A stretch of 64,000 nucleotides of DNA from Legionella yabuuchiae (GCF_900640115.1 NZ_CAAAIW010000010.1:29286-93285); one strand, 5' to 3'; numbered from the stretch's first letter, positions 19,142-27,332 are shown. Numbers and translations are program-made. The notes: a model not told the origin generated them from the sequence alone.

Positions 19142-19336
19142 ATGCAAAAATCAGCAATCTTACAAAATGAGGTTGAGCATATTCTGTTTGAATTAAATTG
19201 TTGTGTGAATGATCTGCACGGTTACCGGATGCAGATTTCTTTGGACAACATTCATCAAGCAGAACTGAGTTTGTCTAAACTTCAAGCGCTAATCTCTTTT
19301 GTCAAAATTGCTTCCCAACGACAAATTGCTTGTTGA
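19142..19336 (+). CDS. Small hypothetical protein
   Basis: 64 residues, probably all helical, with a strong AAAGGAG site 7 nt before the ATG, so translation is likely real. It has no recognised motif, signal peptide or membrane segment. It is first in the run small ORF - ssb - ardA downstream of hammerhead copy 2. Small helical proteins of this kind are common on conjugative elements, but I cannot assign a role. Confidence 0.6.
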   Translation: MQKSAILQNEVEHILFELNCCVNDLHGYRMQISLDNIHQAELSLSKLQALISFVKIASQRQIAC

Positions 19337-19356
19337 AGCATTTAAACCAGCCATTT

Positions 19357-19407
19357 CCGCATAACAGAAAACCACCTGCTCTATGCGGATGTTTTTCTGT
19401 TATGTGG
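19357..19407 (+). promoter_or_regulatory. Long hairpin with competing internal stem in the ssb leader
   Basis: The arms 19357-19371 and 19393-19407 pair over 15 bp with a single G-U. The 21 nt loop contains ATGCGG (19383-19388), which could instead pair with CCGCAT at the 5' base of the stem. Two mutually exclusive folds 29 nt before the ssb start suggest a terminator/antiterminator or translational switch; this is inference. Confidence 0.5.
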
Positions 19408-19435
19408 CGCACCATATCAATAACAGGAGAACCTT

Positions 19436-19858
19436 ATGACTGCAGCTTTAAATCGTGTAACTTTAATAGGCAACCTTGGCGCTGATCCGAAAACTATCGC
19501 CGGCAAAGACGGTCAGTCTTTTGTCACCGCAACCTTGGCAACCAATGAAGCATTCAAACAAAATGAGGAATGGAAAACCAGAGTTGAGTGGCATCAGCTG
19601 GTAATTTTTGGCAAGTTGACCAAAATTTCTGAATATTTACAAAAAGGATCACAGATTTATGTTGAAGGTAAACTCCGTTCTAACCATTGGACGGATGGTG
19701 ATGGCAATAGCCGCCATAGCCTCAATATTGTGGTAAATAATCTTCAGCTTCTTGGTCATTCCAAACCAGTTGATGAGACTGCTAACAAAACCGCGGAAAA
19801 CCATATGGCTCAAATGCGGGAAATGTTGCAACAAAACTCAGAAGACCTACCGTTTTAA
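19436..19858 (+). CDS. ssb: Single-stranded DNA-binding protein
   Basis: 140 residues. An OB-fold SSB with the typical opening LNRVTLIGNLGADP, the mid-region TRVEWHQLVIFGKL and YVEGKLRSN, and the acidic C-terminal tip ending DLPF that recruits partner proteins. It is shorter than chromosomal SSBs (about 170-180) because the linker is short, as in many plasmid and ICE copies. A good AGGAGA site precedes the ATG. Location beside ardA fits an element-borne protein that coats transferred single-stranded DNA. Confidence 0.93.
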   Translation: MTAALNRVTLIGNLGADPKTIAGKDGQSFVTATLATNEAFKQNEEWKTRVEWHQLVIFGKLTKISEYLQKGSQIYVEGKLRSNHWTDGDGNSRHSLNIVVNNLQLLGHSKPVDETANKTAENHMAQMREMLQQNSEDLPF

Positions 19859-19865
19859 TCATAAC

Positions 19866-19890
19866 CCAAGTTGCGGGAGTAAGCTCCCGC
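19866..19890 (+). terminator. Hairpin between ssb and ardA
   Basis: TGCGGGAG/CTCCCGCA, 8 bp perfect stem with TAAG loop, right after the ssb stop. There is no clear T-run, so it may be a partial terminator or an mRNA-stabilising hairpin. Confidence 0.5.
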
Positions 19891-19934
19891 AGGGGCTTGC
19901 TCTCTGATTGTCATATAAAAGGAGGACAACCCCT

Positions 19935-20441
19935 ATGGATAAACCGGAAATCTACGTTGCTTGTTTGGCATCTTATAATAGTGGCTACCTGCATGGTCAA
20001 TGGATTGATGCAAATCAATCTGAAGATGCGATTATGGAGGATATTCAAGCCATGCTTGAAGATAGTCCTGTTTCAGATCCAGGCGATTGGGCAATCCATG
20101 ATTATCAAGGATTCGGTGATATTGAGATTCATGAATTTGAATCTATCAGCACCATAGCGGACTACGCTGAATTTATTGCCGAGCACGAAGAACTTGGACA
20201 GGCATTAATTGCGGATTTCGGCTTCGATGCTGCCAAGGTGATGATAGAGGATCAATATCACGGTTGTTATGACTCTGAAGTTGATTTTGCCGAACAAATT
20301 ATCGATGAATGCTACTGCGAGAAACTACCGGACAATTTGATGGCCTATTTTGATTACGACGCATTTGCCCGTGATCTTTTTATCAATGATTTTTGTGCGG
20401 TAGAACTCAATGGATATGTTCACGTTTTTTCTAACTATTGA
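19935..20441 (+). CDS. ardA: ArdA-type antirestriction protein
   Basis: 168 residues from the ATG at 19935; AGGAGG lies about 9 nt upstream, whereas an in-frame ATG at 19908 precedes that site. A strongly acidic protein, as expected for a DNA mimic that occupies type I restriction enzymes. ArdA-like features: the start PEIYVACLASYNSGYLHGQW (about 3-22), the DWAIHDYQGF segment (about 53-62), and the C-terminal FDYDAFARDLFINDF stretch (about 136-150). Family proteins are usually about 165-170 residues, so this is full length. It would protect the element from host restriction on arrival. Confidence 0.93.
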   Translation: MDKPEIYVACLASYNSGYLHGQWIDANQSEDAIMEDIQAMLEDSPVSDPGDWAIHDYQGFGDIEIHEFESISTIADYAEFIAEHEELGQALIADFGFDAAKVMIEDQYHGCYDSEVDFAEQIIDECYCEKLPDNLMAYFDYDAFARDLFINDFCAVELNGYVHVFSNY

Positions 20442-20468
20442 AGCCCATATGGGCTTCAATAGTTTTGT
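20433..20468 (+). terminator. Perfect 32 bp palindrome and T-run after ardA
   Basis: The sequence 20433-20464 is a perfect palindrome (16 bp arms) overlapping the ardA stop codon and followed by TTTTGTT. It is a strong intrinsic terminator for the small ORF - ssb - ardA unit. Confidence 0.8.
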
Positions 20469-20534
20469 TGCTTTCAATTTCTTTTATACTTCGCATTCCA
20501 TCCATTTTATTAAAAGTTTTGAGAATTCATAAAA

Positions 20535-20888
20535 ATGCCACATTTAATCCTAGAATGTAGCGATAATATTGCTGCTATCAACGAGTTTAAAACGTTGTTT
20601 CAACAATTGCACCAATTACTGGCTGATGCATTGCCTACTCAAATATCAAGCTGCAAAAGCAGGGTCATTACATACGGCAGATACTATATCGGTGCTAACT
20701 TTGAAAATAATTCTTTCTTACATTTAACAATAAAGATCATGCCTGGTAGAACAGATGAGGTTAAACGTAGCGTAGGTAAGCAAGTGCTCAATATTCTGAA
20801 TCGTTTTATCCAGGATTTAAATATTAGTAATGCGGCTATCAGTGTGGAAATAATTGATCTGACTACCAATTATTTTAAGATCGGCTAG
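20535..20888 (+). CDS. 5-carboxymethyl-2-hydroxymuconate isomerase-like protein (tautomerase family)
   Basis: 117 residues resembling the CHMI family: it begins MPHLILECSDNI with the amino-terminal proline after Met that serves as general base in the tautomerase superfamily, and keeps the HLTIKIMPGR stretch (about 63-72). The family normally acts in homoprotocatechuate breakdown, but no partner genes are nearby, so the present role is unclear. No strong ribosome-binding site is visible. It is a single cargo gene after the ardA terminator. Confidence 0.75.
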   Translation: MPHLILECSDNIAAINEFKTLFQQLHQLLADALPTQISSCKSRVITYGRYYIGANFENNSFLHLTIKIMPGRTDEVKRSVGKQVLNILNRFIQDLNISNAAISVEIIDLTTNYFKIG

Positions 20889-20925
20889 TCTTGATATCAG
20901 CTTAATGTAATGCCGAATCCGTTTT

Positions 20926-21423
20926 TCAAGCTTTCATATAAAAAACATCCGTTGGCTCAGTAAATAAACGCCCTTCACAAACTTGCTTTGCGCCTTGATT
21001 TTCATAAAAACGATTTAAGCTTTGCTTCAGAGTATCAAAGTAAATTAATCGCGCACCCACATCGTGAGAGACTGCTTTAGCCTTATCAACGATTTGACGG
21101 CCAAAACCTAATCCACGAACTCTTTCATCAACATAGACATACATTAGTTCAGTTGCGTTGGGTAACTTACTTGATCGTGTGGCCAGTTCCATATGATATT
21201 TATGAGGCAATAATGCAAACATTGCAACGGGTTGTTCTGCATAAAAACCAATGTATACATCTTCACTGATTCCACGAAGCACCTGTTCCCGATATTCAAC
21301 ACCCTTATTTCTAATATACCCCCATTCATCTTCAGCCCACTTTGCTGCAATTGGAGCACAATCAAGACAATCGCTGAGTCTCGTAAAAGTAAGTTTATGC
21401 TTAGCAGAGGTAAAAAACTTCAT
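20926..21423 (-). CDS. GNAT family N-acetyltransferase
   Basis: 165 residues of the GNAT fold: strand TELMYVYVDERVRGLGFGRQIVDKA (about 102-126) contains the acetyl-CoA pyrophosphate loop R-G-x-G-x-G/R. The C-terminal NRFYENQGAKQV is the usual late-GNAT motif. The substrate is unknown. It lies 12 nt downstream of the MFS gene on the same strand, so the two are probably co-transcribed. Confidence 0.85.
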   Translation of the reverse strand: MKFFTSAKHKLTFTRLSDCLDCAPIAAKWAEDEWGYIRNKGVEYREQVLRGISEDVYIGFYAEQPVAMFALLPHKYHMELATRSSKLPNATELMYVYVDERVRGLGFGRQIVDKAKAVSHDVGARLIYFDTLKQSLNRFYENQGAKQVCEGRLFTEPTDVFYMKA

Positions 21424-21435
21424 ATAAACACCTTA

Positions 21436-22734
21436 TTAACTGAATACCAGATTGAGGTTTTGGCTTTCTTTTTTCTGGCTCTTCTCACAAATCATCAAAG
21501 CAACAATTCCTATTACGGAACCAAACACATAATACCATGCCGGCGCCATAAAATTACTCGTTTTGCTCACCAACCACATCATAAACAAAGGTGTGGTACC
21601 TCCAAATAATGAAATGCCAACATTGAATGACACGCCAAAACCACTATACCGATAGTGTGATGGAAATAATGAAACCATATAAGCATTTAAAGGCGCATAG
21701 ATGATTGCAATTAGAACTGACATTGAAACCATCCCTGCTGCAATCAAAGCTAAATTACCAGAAGCAAGCAGATGAAAAAGAGGAACGGCAAAAATCATAA
21801 GGGCAATCATTCCTGTAGCCGATACTTTTAAAAGTCCTATCTTATCAGCAAGTAAAGCGATGAGTGGTTCTAAAGAGGCATCTACAAGCAGCGACATAGT
21901 AATAATTAATGTGGCTAGACTGAGTGGAATGTTAAAATAACTGTGTAAATAAGTTGCAGAGAATACATAGGTCCCAAAGGTTATAATACTAACTAACCAA
22001 GCTATCCCAATCACGCCAATAACAGTCAATGGCATTTCCTTGACAGCGGTTAGAAAGGGTACCCTGGGTTTATTGCTGTCCATTGATTGGAAGGCAGGTG
22101 TTTCTTCTACATGCTGTCGTAGAAAGAAAATCAATATTCCGGCGATAATCGCAACAGCAAATCCAAGTCTCCATCCCCATGAGGGCATAAAAGATGCGGT
22201 GAAAAAAGAGGCTCCTAATCCTGCCAATAACATTCCAGCACTATAGGCTGAACTGGTTAAACAACCAAATAATGCTCGTCGTTCTGGTTTTGCATGTTCA
22301 ACCAAAAATATAGCTGAGCCAGTAAACTCTGAACTGGCAACAAACCCTTGCAACACCCTAAATAAGGTAATTAAAATCGGAGCGCTGATACCAATTACAG
22401 CATAGCTTGGAATTAAACTTATCATGGCCGTAGGAACTGCCATTGAGAGAATACTTAAACTTAACGCTCTCTTTCTTCCATAACGATCACCAATATAACC
22501 GAAAAAAATTGCACCGAGTGGTGCAAGCAAATACCCCACAGCAAATACACCAAACGTACTCAGTAAAGATGCAGTATGATTCTCACTTGGAAAAAAAGTT
22601 CTTGCTATGATTGGTGCAAAATAACCGAATATCGCAAAGTCATACCATTGGAGAGTTGTACCTGATACACCGGCTAAAAGAGCTTTAATTGAGTTAGCGT
22701 TTTTCATTGTAAATCCATATGCATCCAAAAACAT
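21436..22734 (-). CDS. MFS transporter, metabolite:H+ symporter (ProP-like) family
   Basis: Up to 432 residues with 12 membrane segments. Motifs of the MHS subfamily: the N-terminal TLQWYDFAIFGYFAPIIA (about 28-45), the loop 2-3 motif GYIGDRYGRKRAL, and FRVLQGF in helix 4. Members import osmolytes or dicarboxylates with protons. An in-frame ATG at 22707 (MKNANS) gives a length closer to the family and may be the true start. A GNAT gene follows 12 nt downstream. Confidence 0.88.
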   Translation of the reverse strand: MFLDAYGFTMKNANSIKALLAGVSGTTLQWYDFAIFGYFAPIIARTFFPSENHTASLLSTFGVFAVGYLLAPLGAIFFGYIGDRYGRKRALSLSILSMAVPTAMISLIPSYAVIGISAPILITLFRVLQGFVASSEFTGSAIFLVEHAKPERRALFGCLTSSAYSAGMLLAGLGASFFTASFMPSWGWRLGFAVAIIAGILIFFLRQHVEETPAFQSMDSNKPRVPFLTAVKEMPLTVIGVIGIAWLVSIITFGTYVFSATYLHSYFNIPLSLATLIITMSLLVDASLEPLIALLADKIGLLKVSATGMIALMIFAVPLFHLLASGNLALIAAGMVSMSVLIAIIYAPLNAYMVSLFPSHYRYSGFGVSFNVGISLFGGTTPLFMMWLVSKTSNFMAPAWYYVFGSVIGIVALMICEKSQKKESQNLNLVFS

Positions 22735-22877
22735 GATGCTAAATCCAACAACTAAGTCAAAAGTATAACGATAAAAATGAAGTCTGGGAATTGAGTAGTA
22801 GAACTATTTTTAAACACTAAGCAAACACATTTTATTAATCGACGTTCACTTATTAATTTTTATTAATAAACTCATGG

Positions 22878-22924
22878 TTGACAAATAACACGTTTTGTTT
22901 TCAAATAAAAACACGTTATGTTTT
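22878..22924 (+). promoter_or_regulatory. Promoter and direct repeats upstream of the excisionase-like gene
   Basis: A TTGACA box at 22878-22883 is followed, after 17 bp, by TCAAAT (22901-22906). Two copies of AACACGTT(T/A)TGTTTT at 22887-22901 and 22910-22924 differ at one base and are 23 bp apart, about two helical turns. They are candidate operator or Xis-binding repeats controlling the xis-int pair. Confidence 0.5.
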
Positions 22925-22938
22925 GTTCGAGCTGAATT

Positions 22939-23292
22939 ATGAAGTCCAATTTTCCCTCGGGTACTACTACATTGAATTATCAACAATCAGATAACTCAAA
23001 AACACTGAATATAATTGAGGCAGCTAAATTTCTTGGTGCGCATAAAGAAACTGTTAGACGTATGGTCGCATCAGGTGTGTTGCCTGGCGTCAAAATAGGT
23101 AGAGCATGGGTATTTATCGAGCAAGATTTAATCACATATGTAAGATCTTTGTACAGAAATAATAGAAGCTTGGAAATAAACAATAAGAGCAGGAGCAGTA
23201 CACAATGGCAATCACCAAAAGAAATAACATCTGGTGGATCGACATCACACACAATGGAAGAAGAATACGTCAAAGTACTGGGACTAAAATAA
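22939..23292 (+). CDS. Excisionase-family DNA-binding protein
   Basis: 117 residues. A winged-helix/MerR-like domain of the excisionase family spans about 24-70: LNIIEAAKFLGAHKETVRRM followed by GVLPGVKIGRAWVF, the normal helix-turn-helix and wing. The C-terminal 40 residues are low complexity, polar, and overlap the start of the integrase gene by 88 nt in another frame. The gene order xis then int, both rightward, is typical of a recombination module. It probably directs excision and may repress its own promoter through the repeats just upstream. Confidence 0.8.
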   Translation: MKSNFPSGTTTLNYQQSDNSKTLNIIEAAKFLGAHKETVRRMVASGVLPGVKIGRAWVFIEQDLITYVRSLYRNNRSLEINNKSRSSTQWQSPKEITSGGSTSHTMEEEYVKVLGLK

Positions 23293-24182
23293 AAATTAAA
23301 GCACAGCAGTTACATGATCAATTAAAAAATGATTTATGGCAGGAAAATGTGCTACCATCTATCCCTAAAAAATCCTGGATGGATGCAGTTATTAGGTGGT
23401 TAAACGAGTCACAGCATAAAAAAACTTTAGTTGATGATAAAATTCACCTGCGCTGGACCGATTCTTTTATACGCAACAAATTATTAACTGAAATAAATCA
23501 AGATGATATAGAAACAATTGCTAAAGCAAGAGAAGAAACTGGCGTATCCCCTGCTACTGTAAACCGGATGCTAGAAATAATCCGCTCCATCCTCCGCAAA
23601 GCCCAAACTCAATGGGGATGGTTACAAACTGTTCCCCCGATCCGGATGCGTATAATAGATAACAAACGAATTAGGTGGCTAACTCGTAAAGAGGCAGATA
23701 GGCTTCTTATAGAGCTCCCCACCCACCTTCGAGATATGGCAAGATTCACACTCTTAACGGGCCTTAGAGAATCAAATGTCACACAGTTAAAGTGGAAAGA
23801 TATCGATTTAAATAGACGGCATGCTTTAATTCATCCCGATGAATCTAAAACCAAAAAAGGGATTCCAGTTCCATTAAATACACAAGCCATTGAAATACTT
23901 AAGCAACAAAAAGGAAATCACCCAATTTTTATATTCACTTACAAAGGGAATCCTGTAAGCCGTTGCAATAATCATGCATGGCGAAAAGCGCTAAATCGTG
24001 CAGGAATTAAAAATTTTCGCTGGCATGATTTAAGGCATACTTGGGCGAGCTGGCATGTACAAAATGGTACTTCACTACATGAATTACAGCAGCTGGGTGG
24101 GTGGTCCAATTATGAGACTGTATTAAGATATGCACATTTGTCTGGACAGCTCTTGCAGGAAGCCGCTGAAAGAGTTGCATAA
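23205..24182 (+). CDS. Tyrosine integrase
   Basis: 325 residues: an N-terminal arm-binding region beginning ITKRNNIWWIDITHNGRRIR (about 3-22), a core-binding domain, and a catalytic domain with TGLRESNVTQLKW (first arginine, about 186), HDLRHTWASWHV (about 275-286) and the nucleophile region LGGWSNYETVLRYAHLS (about 298-314). A phage/island-type integrase distinct from the pair at 15076-16771. The 3' half of a tRNA-Arg lies 713 nt downstream, which fits a tRNA-targeting integrase next to its attachment site. It overlaps the upstream xis-like gene. Confidence 0.92.
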   Translation: MAITKRNNIWWIDITHNGRRIRQSTGTKIKIKAQQLHDQLKNDLWQENVLPSIPKKSWMDAVIRWLNESQHKKTLVDDKIHLRWTDSFIRNKLLTEINQDDIETIAKAREETGVSPATVNRMLEIIRSILRKAQTQWGWLQTVPPIRMRIIDNKRIRWLTRKEADRLLIELPTHLRDMARFTLLTGLRESNVTQLKWKDIDLNRRHALIHPDESKTKKGIPVPLNTQAIEILKQQKGNHPIFIFTYKGNPVSRCNNHAWRKALNRAGIKNFRWHDLRHTWASWHVQNGTSLHELQQLGGWSNYETVLRYAHLSGQLLQEAAERVA

Positions 24183-24191
24183 TGATGGCGC

Positions 24192-24701
24192 TTATTTCTC
24201 ATTATTTAAGAAGTATCGATAATACTTACATGAAACTCCATACCCCTGCTCTTCTTTGTAATATTCCATACCACACTTCTCCATAACCCGATGAGAAGCT
24301 GTATGTTTTAATGGGGCTAGAGCAACGATATAATCTGTTGAAATATTTTCACAGCACCAGTTAAGCAACGCGTTTAAAATTTCAGTTGCATAACCCTGTC
24401 CCCATAAATCCTTTATAATTAGATAACCAACTTCTACTTCACCAGTCTCTAGCGGGCCAAAGCCACAACGGCCAATAAAATTACCAGTTGATTTATCAAA
24501 TACAACGAAACAAGGCAGTCCAAAATCTTTATAGTATGATTGGAATTGAAATATTCTTTGTTTCGTTTGACTTTTACTTTGAATACCATCAGGAAAAAAT
24601 TTTCTTACATCAGGATTAGCATTGAGTTTTGCGACAGGCTCAAGATCCTCAATTGAAATGAGGCGCATAAAAGTTCTTTGCGTAGTTATCTCTGGATACA
24701 T
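24192..24701 (-). CDS. GNAT acetyltransferase, RimJ/RimL type
   Basis: 169 residues with the RimL-like pattern: TQRTFMRLISIEDLEPV at the start, FIGRCGFGPL (about 90-99), the acetyl-CoA loop GYLIIKDLWGQGYATEIL (about 108-125), and SHRVMEKCGMEYYKE (about 147-161) near the end. Family members acetylate protein N-termini or small amines. It is convergent with the integrase, with only 9 nt between the stops. Probably element cargo. Confidence 0.88.
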   Translation of the reverse strand: MYPEITTQRTFMRLISIEDLEPVAKLNANPDVRKFFPDGIQSKSQTKQRIFQFQSYYKDFGLPCFVVFDKSTGNFIGRCGFGPLETGEVEVGYLIIKDLWGQGYATEILNALLNWCCENISTDYIVALAPLKHTASHRVMEKCGMEYYKEEQGYGVSCKYYRYFLNNEK

Positions 24702-24894
24702 TTAAATAATACCATTTAAAATAGTTAATAATGTTAGCAATCTATTTATTTGGTCACAAATTTTATTTCTTTTACTGTGCCCAAAACGTGCCAAACTGTC
24801 GCTGTACACAGTGTACTTAACGCAGTTCTAGGCAGTATTTCGTCACAGGAATGCATTGCAGGGCATTGATTTTAAATGAATTTTAATTTTAAGA

Positions 24895-24945
24895 CACTGG
24901 CTACGAACCAGGGGGTCGGAGGTTCGAATCCTTCCGGGCGCGCCA
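24895..24945 (+). tRNA. 3' half of tRNA-Arg(ACG); probable attachment-site copy
   Basis: An anticodon stem-loop CTGG-CTACGAA-CCAG (anticodon ACG), a variable loop, a T arm GGAGG-TTCGAAT-CCTTC and the 3' acceptor CGGGCGC-G-CCA are present. No D arm or 5' acceptor precedes them, so this is not a complete gene. A 3' tRNA fragment next to an integrase is the usual direct-repeat att left by integration. The intact tRNA should then lie at the other end of the element, to the left and outside this window. Confidence 0.85.
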
Positions 24946-25180
24946 TCTAAAAAGCCACACTGAAAATATAAAATAGTGTGATATATCAACGCAAACCAGG
25001 ACTACTGTCCCGGAAGCGTTCGAACCGAAAGAGGTTCGACAAAATGCGCAGCGAAGAGCACGAAGTGCGGCGAAGCATAGCTCTTCCCCAAATCCGGGGG
25101 CACTTCACCCACTCACTCACTCACACAGCACTCTAACTCATAATCAATAATTTTCAGATTTCTAAATCCATAAGCTCTAG

Positions 25181-25262
25181 AATGTAGGGGCACTTTAATC
25201 CTCTTTTGATCGGGGAATCAAAGAATTAGATTACTATAATCCAATTAAAGTGCCCCTACATT
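25181..25262. repeat. 19 bp inverted repeats enclosing a small hairpin (MITE-like)
   Basis: The arms AATGTAGGGGCACTTTAAT (25181-25199) and its perfect reverse complement (25244-25262) flank 44 bp, which itself contains TTTGAT/ATCAAA. The whole 82 bp could fold as one cruciform. A miniature inverted-repeat element or a structured terminator are both possible; no obvious target-site duplication is visible. Confidence 0.6.
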
Positions 25263-25495
25263 TGGGGTAGAGTCCATACTGTTTAAGTATGGATGTATAC
25301 CCATCGGAAATATCTACCTCTTAAAAACACCCAGCCCCACATTAAATCAAAATTTTCATTTTAAAACTAACAAGCATATAATATCGTCACAAAGAACAGA
25401 AAAAGACAACTTGATCATGCTAATAAATAGGCTAGCCTCATAATGGACACTGATTTATTAAGATCAAGGCACTAACAAAGGGGGGGGTGATTACC

Positions 25496-25616
25496 ACAGT
25501 TCACAGATATGAGTGATGTTGAACGCTTAGGATTAAGAAACGGTCTATTGCGGTATTGTGAGCTGGATACCTTGGCTATGGTGATGATAATTGAGTACTG
25601 GATGGATATGCTATAG
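25496..25616 (+). pseudogene. 3' remnant of a second DUF2779 nuclease gene
   Basis: It matches the last part of the nuclease gene at about 18700-18820 closely, including QFTDMSD and CELDTLAMVMIIE, in an open frame that ends with a different tail (YWMDML, stop). The differing end suggests a paralogue's remnant rather than a fresh copy of the resident gene. Everything upstream is missing. Confidence 0.85.
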
Positions 25617-25622
25617 CAATGT

Positions 25623-26189
25623 TTAAAAATAACATTGACGTATTTCTTCCATCTTTTTGGCCGACTCAATCCCGTTAACTGGCAATCCCCTTGCATCCAA
25701 TAGACCTACTTGCACAAGCACACTTGCTTGATCCCAATAAATATGTTCATGCGTCACCTTCCCCTGGGAAAATCCGACAATCACAACTAAAGGAATTTCT
25801 ACTCTTTTTCCTGTCGGGGCAATATCAGGTAACATCCAACCAATTTCGGAGTTATGTGTAAATTTGAAAATAATTTCATCGACCAGTTGATGTTCATCAA
25901 TTGTTCTTGAAACAGGCACCATTTCAGTATCTGGTGGAAAAAATTTTCCTGACTGAATGAATTCGCTATAAAACTTGCGCACACCTTCTTGTCCCGCCCC
26001 TCCTATCATGGTAGGAATATTATTTATATGCGGATCAGATGTCATTGTTGCCAAGGTTGCGTCTAAGTCTTTTCTTAATTCCGCGTCAACATGTCGTTGA
26101 AAGGCATCAATCAGTGCTTGTTTTCCTTGAGATATAGTCGTCATAGCAGGCATATCATGATTTGTGGCGTATAACATATTTTGTAACAT
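25623..26189 (-). CDS. SnoaL-like / NTF2-fold protein
   Basis: 188 residues. An NTF2-like fold of the SnoaL ester-cyclase type: the helical start KQALIDAFQRHVDAELRKD (about 23-41), then TLATMTSDPHINNIP, GGAGQEGVRKFYSEFI and the late strand VTHEHIYWDQASVLVQVGLL (about 145-164), which is the typical family ending. Such proteins are often enzymes on small hydrophobic substrates, but the substrate cannot be predicted. It stands alone, converging on the DUF2779 remnant. Confidence 0.8.
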   Translation of the reverse strand: MLQNMLYATNHDMPAMTTISQGKQALIDAFQRHVDAELRKDLDATLATMTSDPHINNIPTMIGGAGQEGVRKFYSEFIQSGKFFPPDTEMVPVSRTIDEHQLVDEIIFKFTHNSEIGWMLPDIAPTGKRVEIPLVVIVGFSQGKVTHEHIYWDQASVLVQVGLLDARGLPVNGIESAKKMEEIRQCYF

Positions 26190-26408
26190 AAAGCCCTAAC
26201 TAGCAAATTACACCTAGCGACTCATAATGAGACTAGGAATCCCATTAAGTGCTCGAAGTGGCGACACAAGAAAATAACAAAGCTATAAAACCGTGAAGCT
26301 AAATACACAAATTCATTTGTCACGGGATATTTAAGCCGTCCTATTCAACTACAACGTATTATTAGATAAGCTATTGGTACACTTTTTGTTTGGATAATCA
26401 AATATAGT

Positions 26409-26816
26409 ATGGGTATCACTCAGTCTATCTATTCTCAAAAAACAGCTGGCAGTCTAATGACTACGCTTGTCCCTATTGCAAACCTCACTGATACTCTTGA
26501 TAAAATCAAATTAAAATTATCTGAACGGGATTGGGGAGATATACGAGTCGTATACGTGGTTTCTGATACGCAAAAGCTTGTAGGAATAATACCTATAAAT
26601 AAAATTTTAGCATCCAGTGATAATGAAAGTGTCTCGACCCTAAGTTCAAAACCAAAACTATCGGTATTACCTTCACTTAGCCAAGAAAAGCTAGTAAAAA
26701 AAGCCATTCAATCAGATGTTGAATCAGTTGCTGTCGTTGATAATGATCCTACCTCGAAAAACCGGACACCAACATTATGCAGCCATTCCAAAATTGCTGG
26801 GAGTTTGAAACCCTAG
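26409..26816 (+). pseudogene. CBS-domain protein fragment (MgtE-like), truncated by IS3 remnant
   Basis: The first ~115 codons encode a CBS-pair region like that of the magnesium transporter MgtE: TAGSLMTTLVPIANLTDTL (about 12-30), VVYVVSDTQKLVGIIPINKI (about 48-67) and SVAVVDND at the break. At about 26755 the sequence changes to the end of an IS3-family element, and the remaining residues to the stop at 26816 are translated from that in antisense. The membrane half of a MgtE is absent, so the product is unlikely to transport anything. Confidence 0.7.
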
Positions 26817-27030
26817 AGATGAATGGATGCGTTTGCGATTGTAAAACACTTCAATGTAATCGAATAGAGCTAATTGAGCCTCTTTTCTAGTTTTAAAAGT
26901 AACCCCGTAAATCGCTTCAATTTTCAAGGTATGAAAAAAGCTTTCCATGACCGCATTATCATAACAGTTTGATCCTGCCCTAATATGACTCAGATAACTA
27001 ATCTTTGATCCATTCGCTCTTCGATGTGTG
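26775..27030 (-). mobile_element. IS3-family transposase remnant (C-terminal end)
   Basis: Reading the minus strand gives the end of an IS3-type OrfB: GSNCYDNAVMESFFHTLK carrying the last glutamate of the DDE triad, then FDYIEVFYNRKRIHSSLGF and SNFGMAA before a stop at 26775-26777. The N-terminal part of the transposase and orfA are missing. It abuts the truncated CBS gene on one side and the truncated avd on the other, so it may have caused both losses. Confidence 0.82.
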
Positions 27031-27044
27031 ATCTATTTCTCAAG

Positions 27045-27245
27045 TTAATGGGTTTTGCGTAAGTCCAGTCTGTTTTGATGCTTGTTGGCCCGGTAAATAC
27101 AGCGAAGCAAATGAAGAGCGTCACGCTTCATATCCTGACCTAAACTGTATTTGTGTTCTCTTGGGAAATCGCGACTCACCTCAAATACCTTCAGCACCAG
27201 CTGATAAGCGTCTTTGTAAACGGGCAATTCTGTGTATAACGCCAT
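27045..27245 (-). pseudogene. Truncated avd-like four-helix-bundle protein of a DGR
   Basis: 66 residues from the ATG at 27245 (MALYTELPVYKDAY...). The first ~55 residues match the Avd/four-helix-bundle accessory proteins of diversity-generating retroelements (LPVYKDAYQLVLKVFE, then SLGQDMKRDALHLLRCIYRA). Avd is normally about 110-125 residues and forms a pentameric barrel that works with the reverse transcriptase. Here the sequence breaks at about 27075 and ends with unrelated residues next to the IS3 remnant, so only two helices remain. It lies 88 nt after the DGR-type target gene. Confidence 0.72.
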
Positions 27246-27269
27246 TATAGTAACCAAAAAAAATAAACC

Positions 27270-27311
27270 AAACCGCTTACGCGGTTTTTCAAAGAGGCAG
27301 CAAGCTGCCTC
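27270..27311 (-). promoter_or_regulatory. Two hairpins downstream of the DGR-type variable region
   Basis: GAGGCAG-CTTG-CTGCCTC (27294-27311, minus strand) lies about 20 nt after the target gene stop, where DGR targets carry the short stem with a 4 nt loop needed for homing. AAACCGC-GTAA-GCGGTTT (27270-27287) follows and runs into a T-rich tract, so it is probably the terminator. Confidence 0.65.
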
Positions 27312-27332
27312 AAAAGAAAAGGGATAAAGGGA

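Larger units (their letters stand above)
24702..25622. other. Non-coding stretch with attachment-site, inverted repeat and gene remnant
   Basis: About 920 bp without an intact gene. It contains the tRNA-Arg 3' fragment (24895-24945), a REP-like GC-rich patch near 25010-25100, a 19 bp inverted repeat pair (25181-25262) and the last 39 codons of a second DUF2779 gene (25496-25616). The junk-like composition fits the edge of an integrated element. Confidence 0.7.

Noticed and set aside
19340..19440. A third hammerhead in the ssb leader
   Set aside because: No CUGANGA or GAAAC core is present; the structure is a plain long hairpin with an alternative stem.
24895..24945. A functional tRNA-Arg gene
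   Set aside because: The D arm and the 5' acceptor strand are absent from the preceding sequence.
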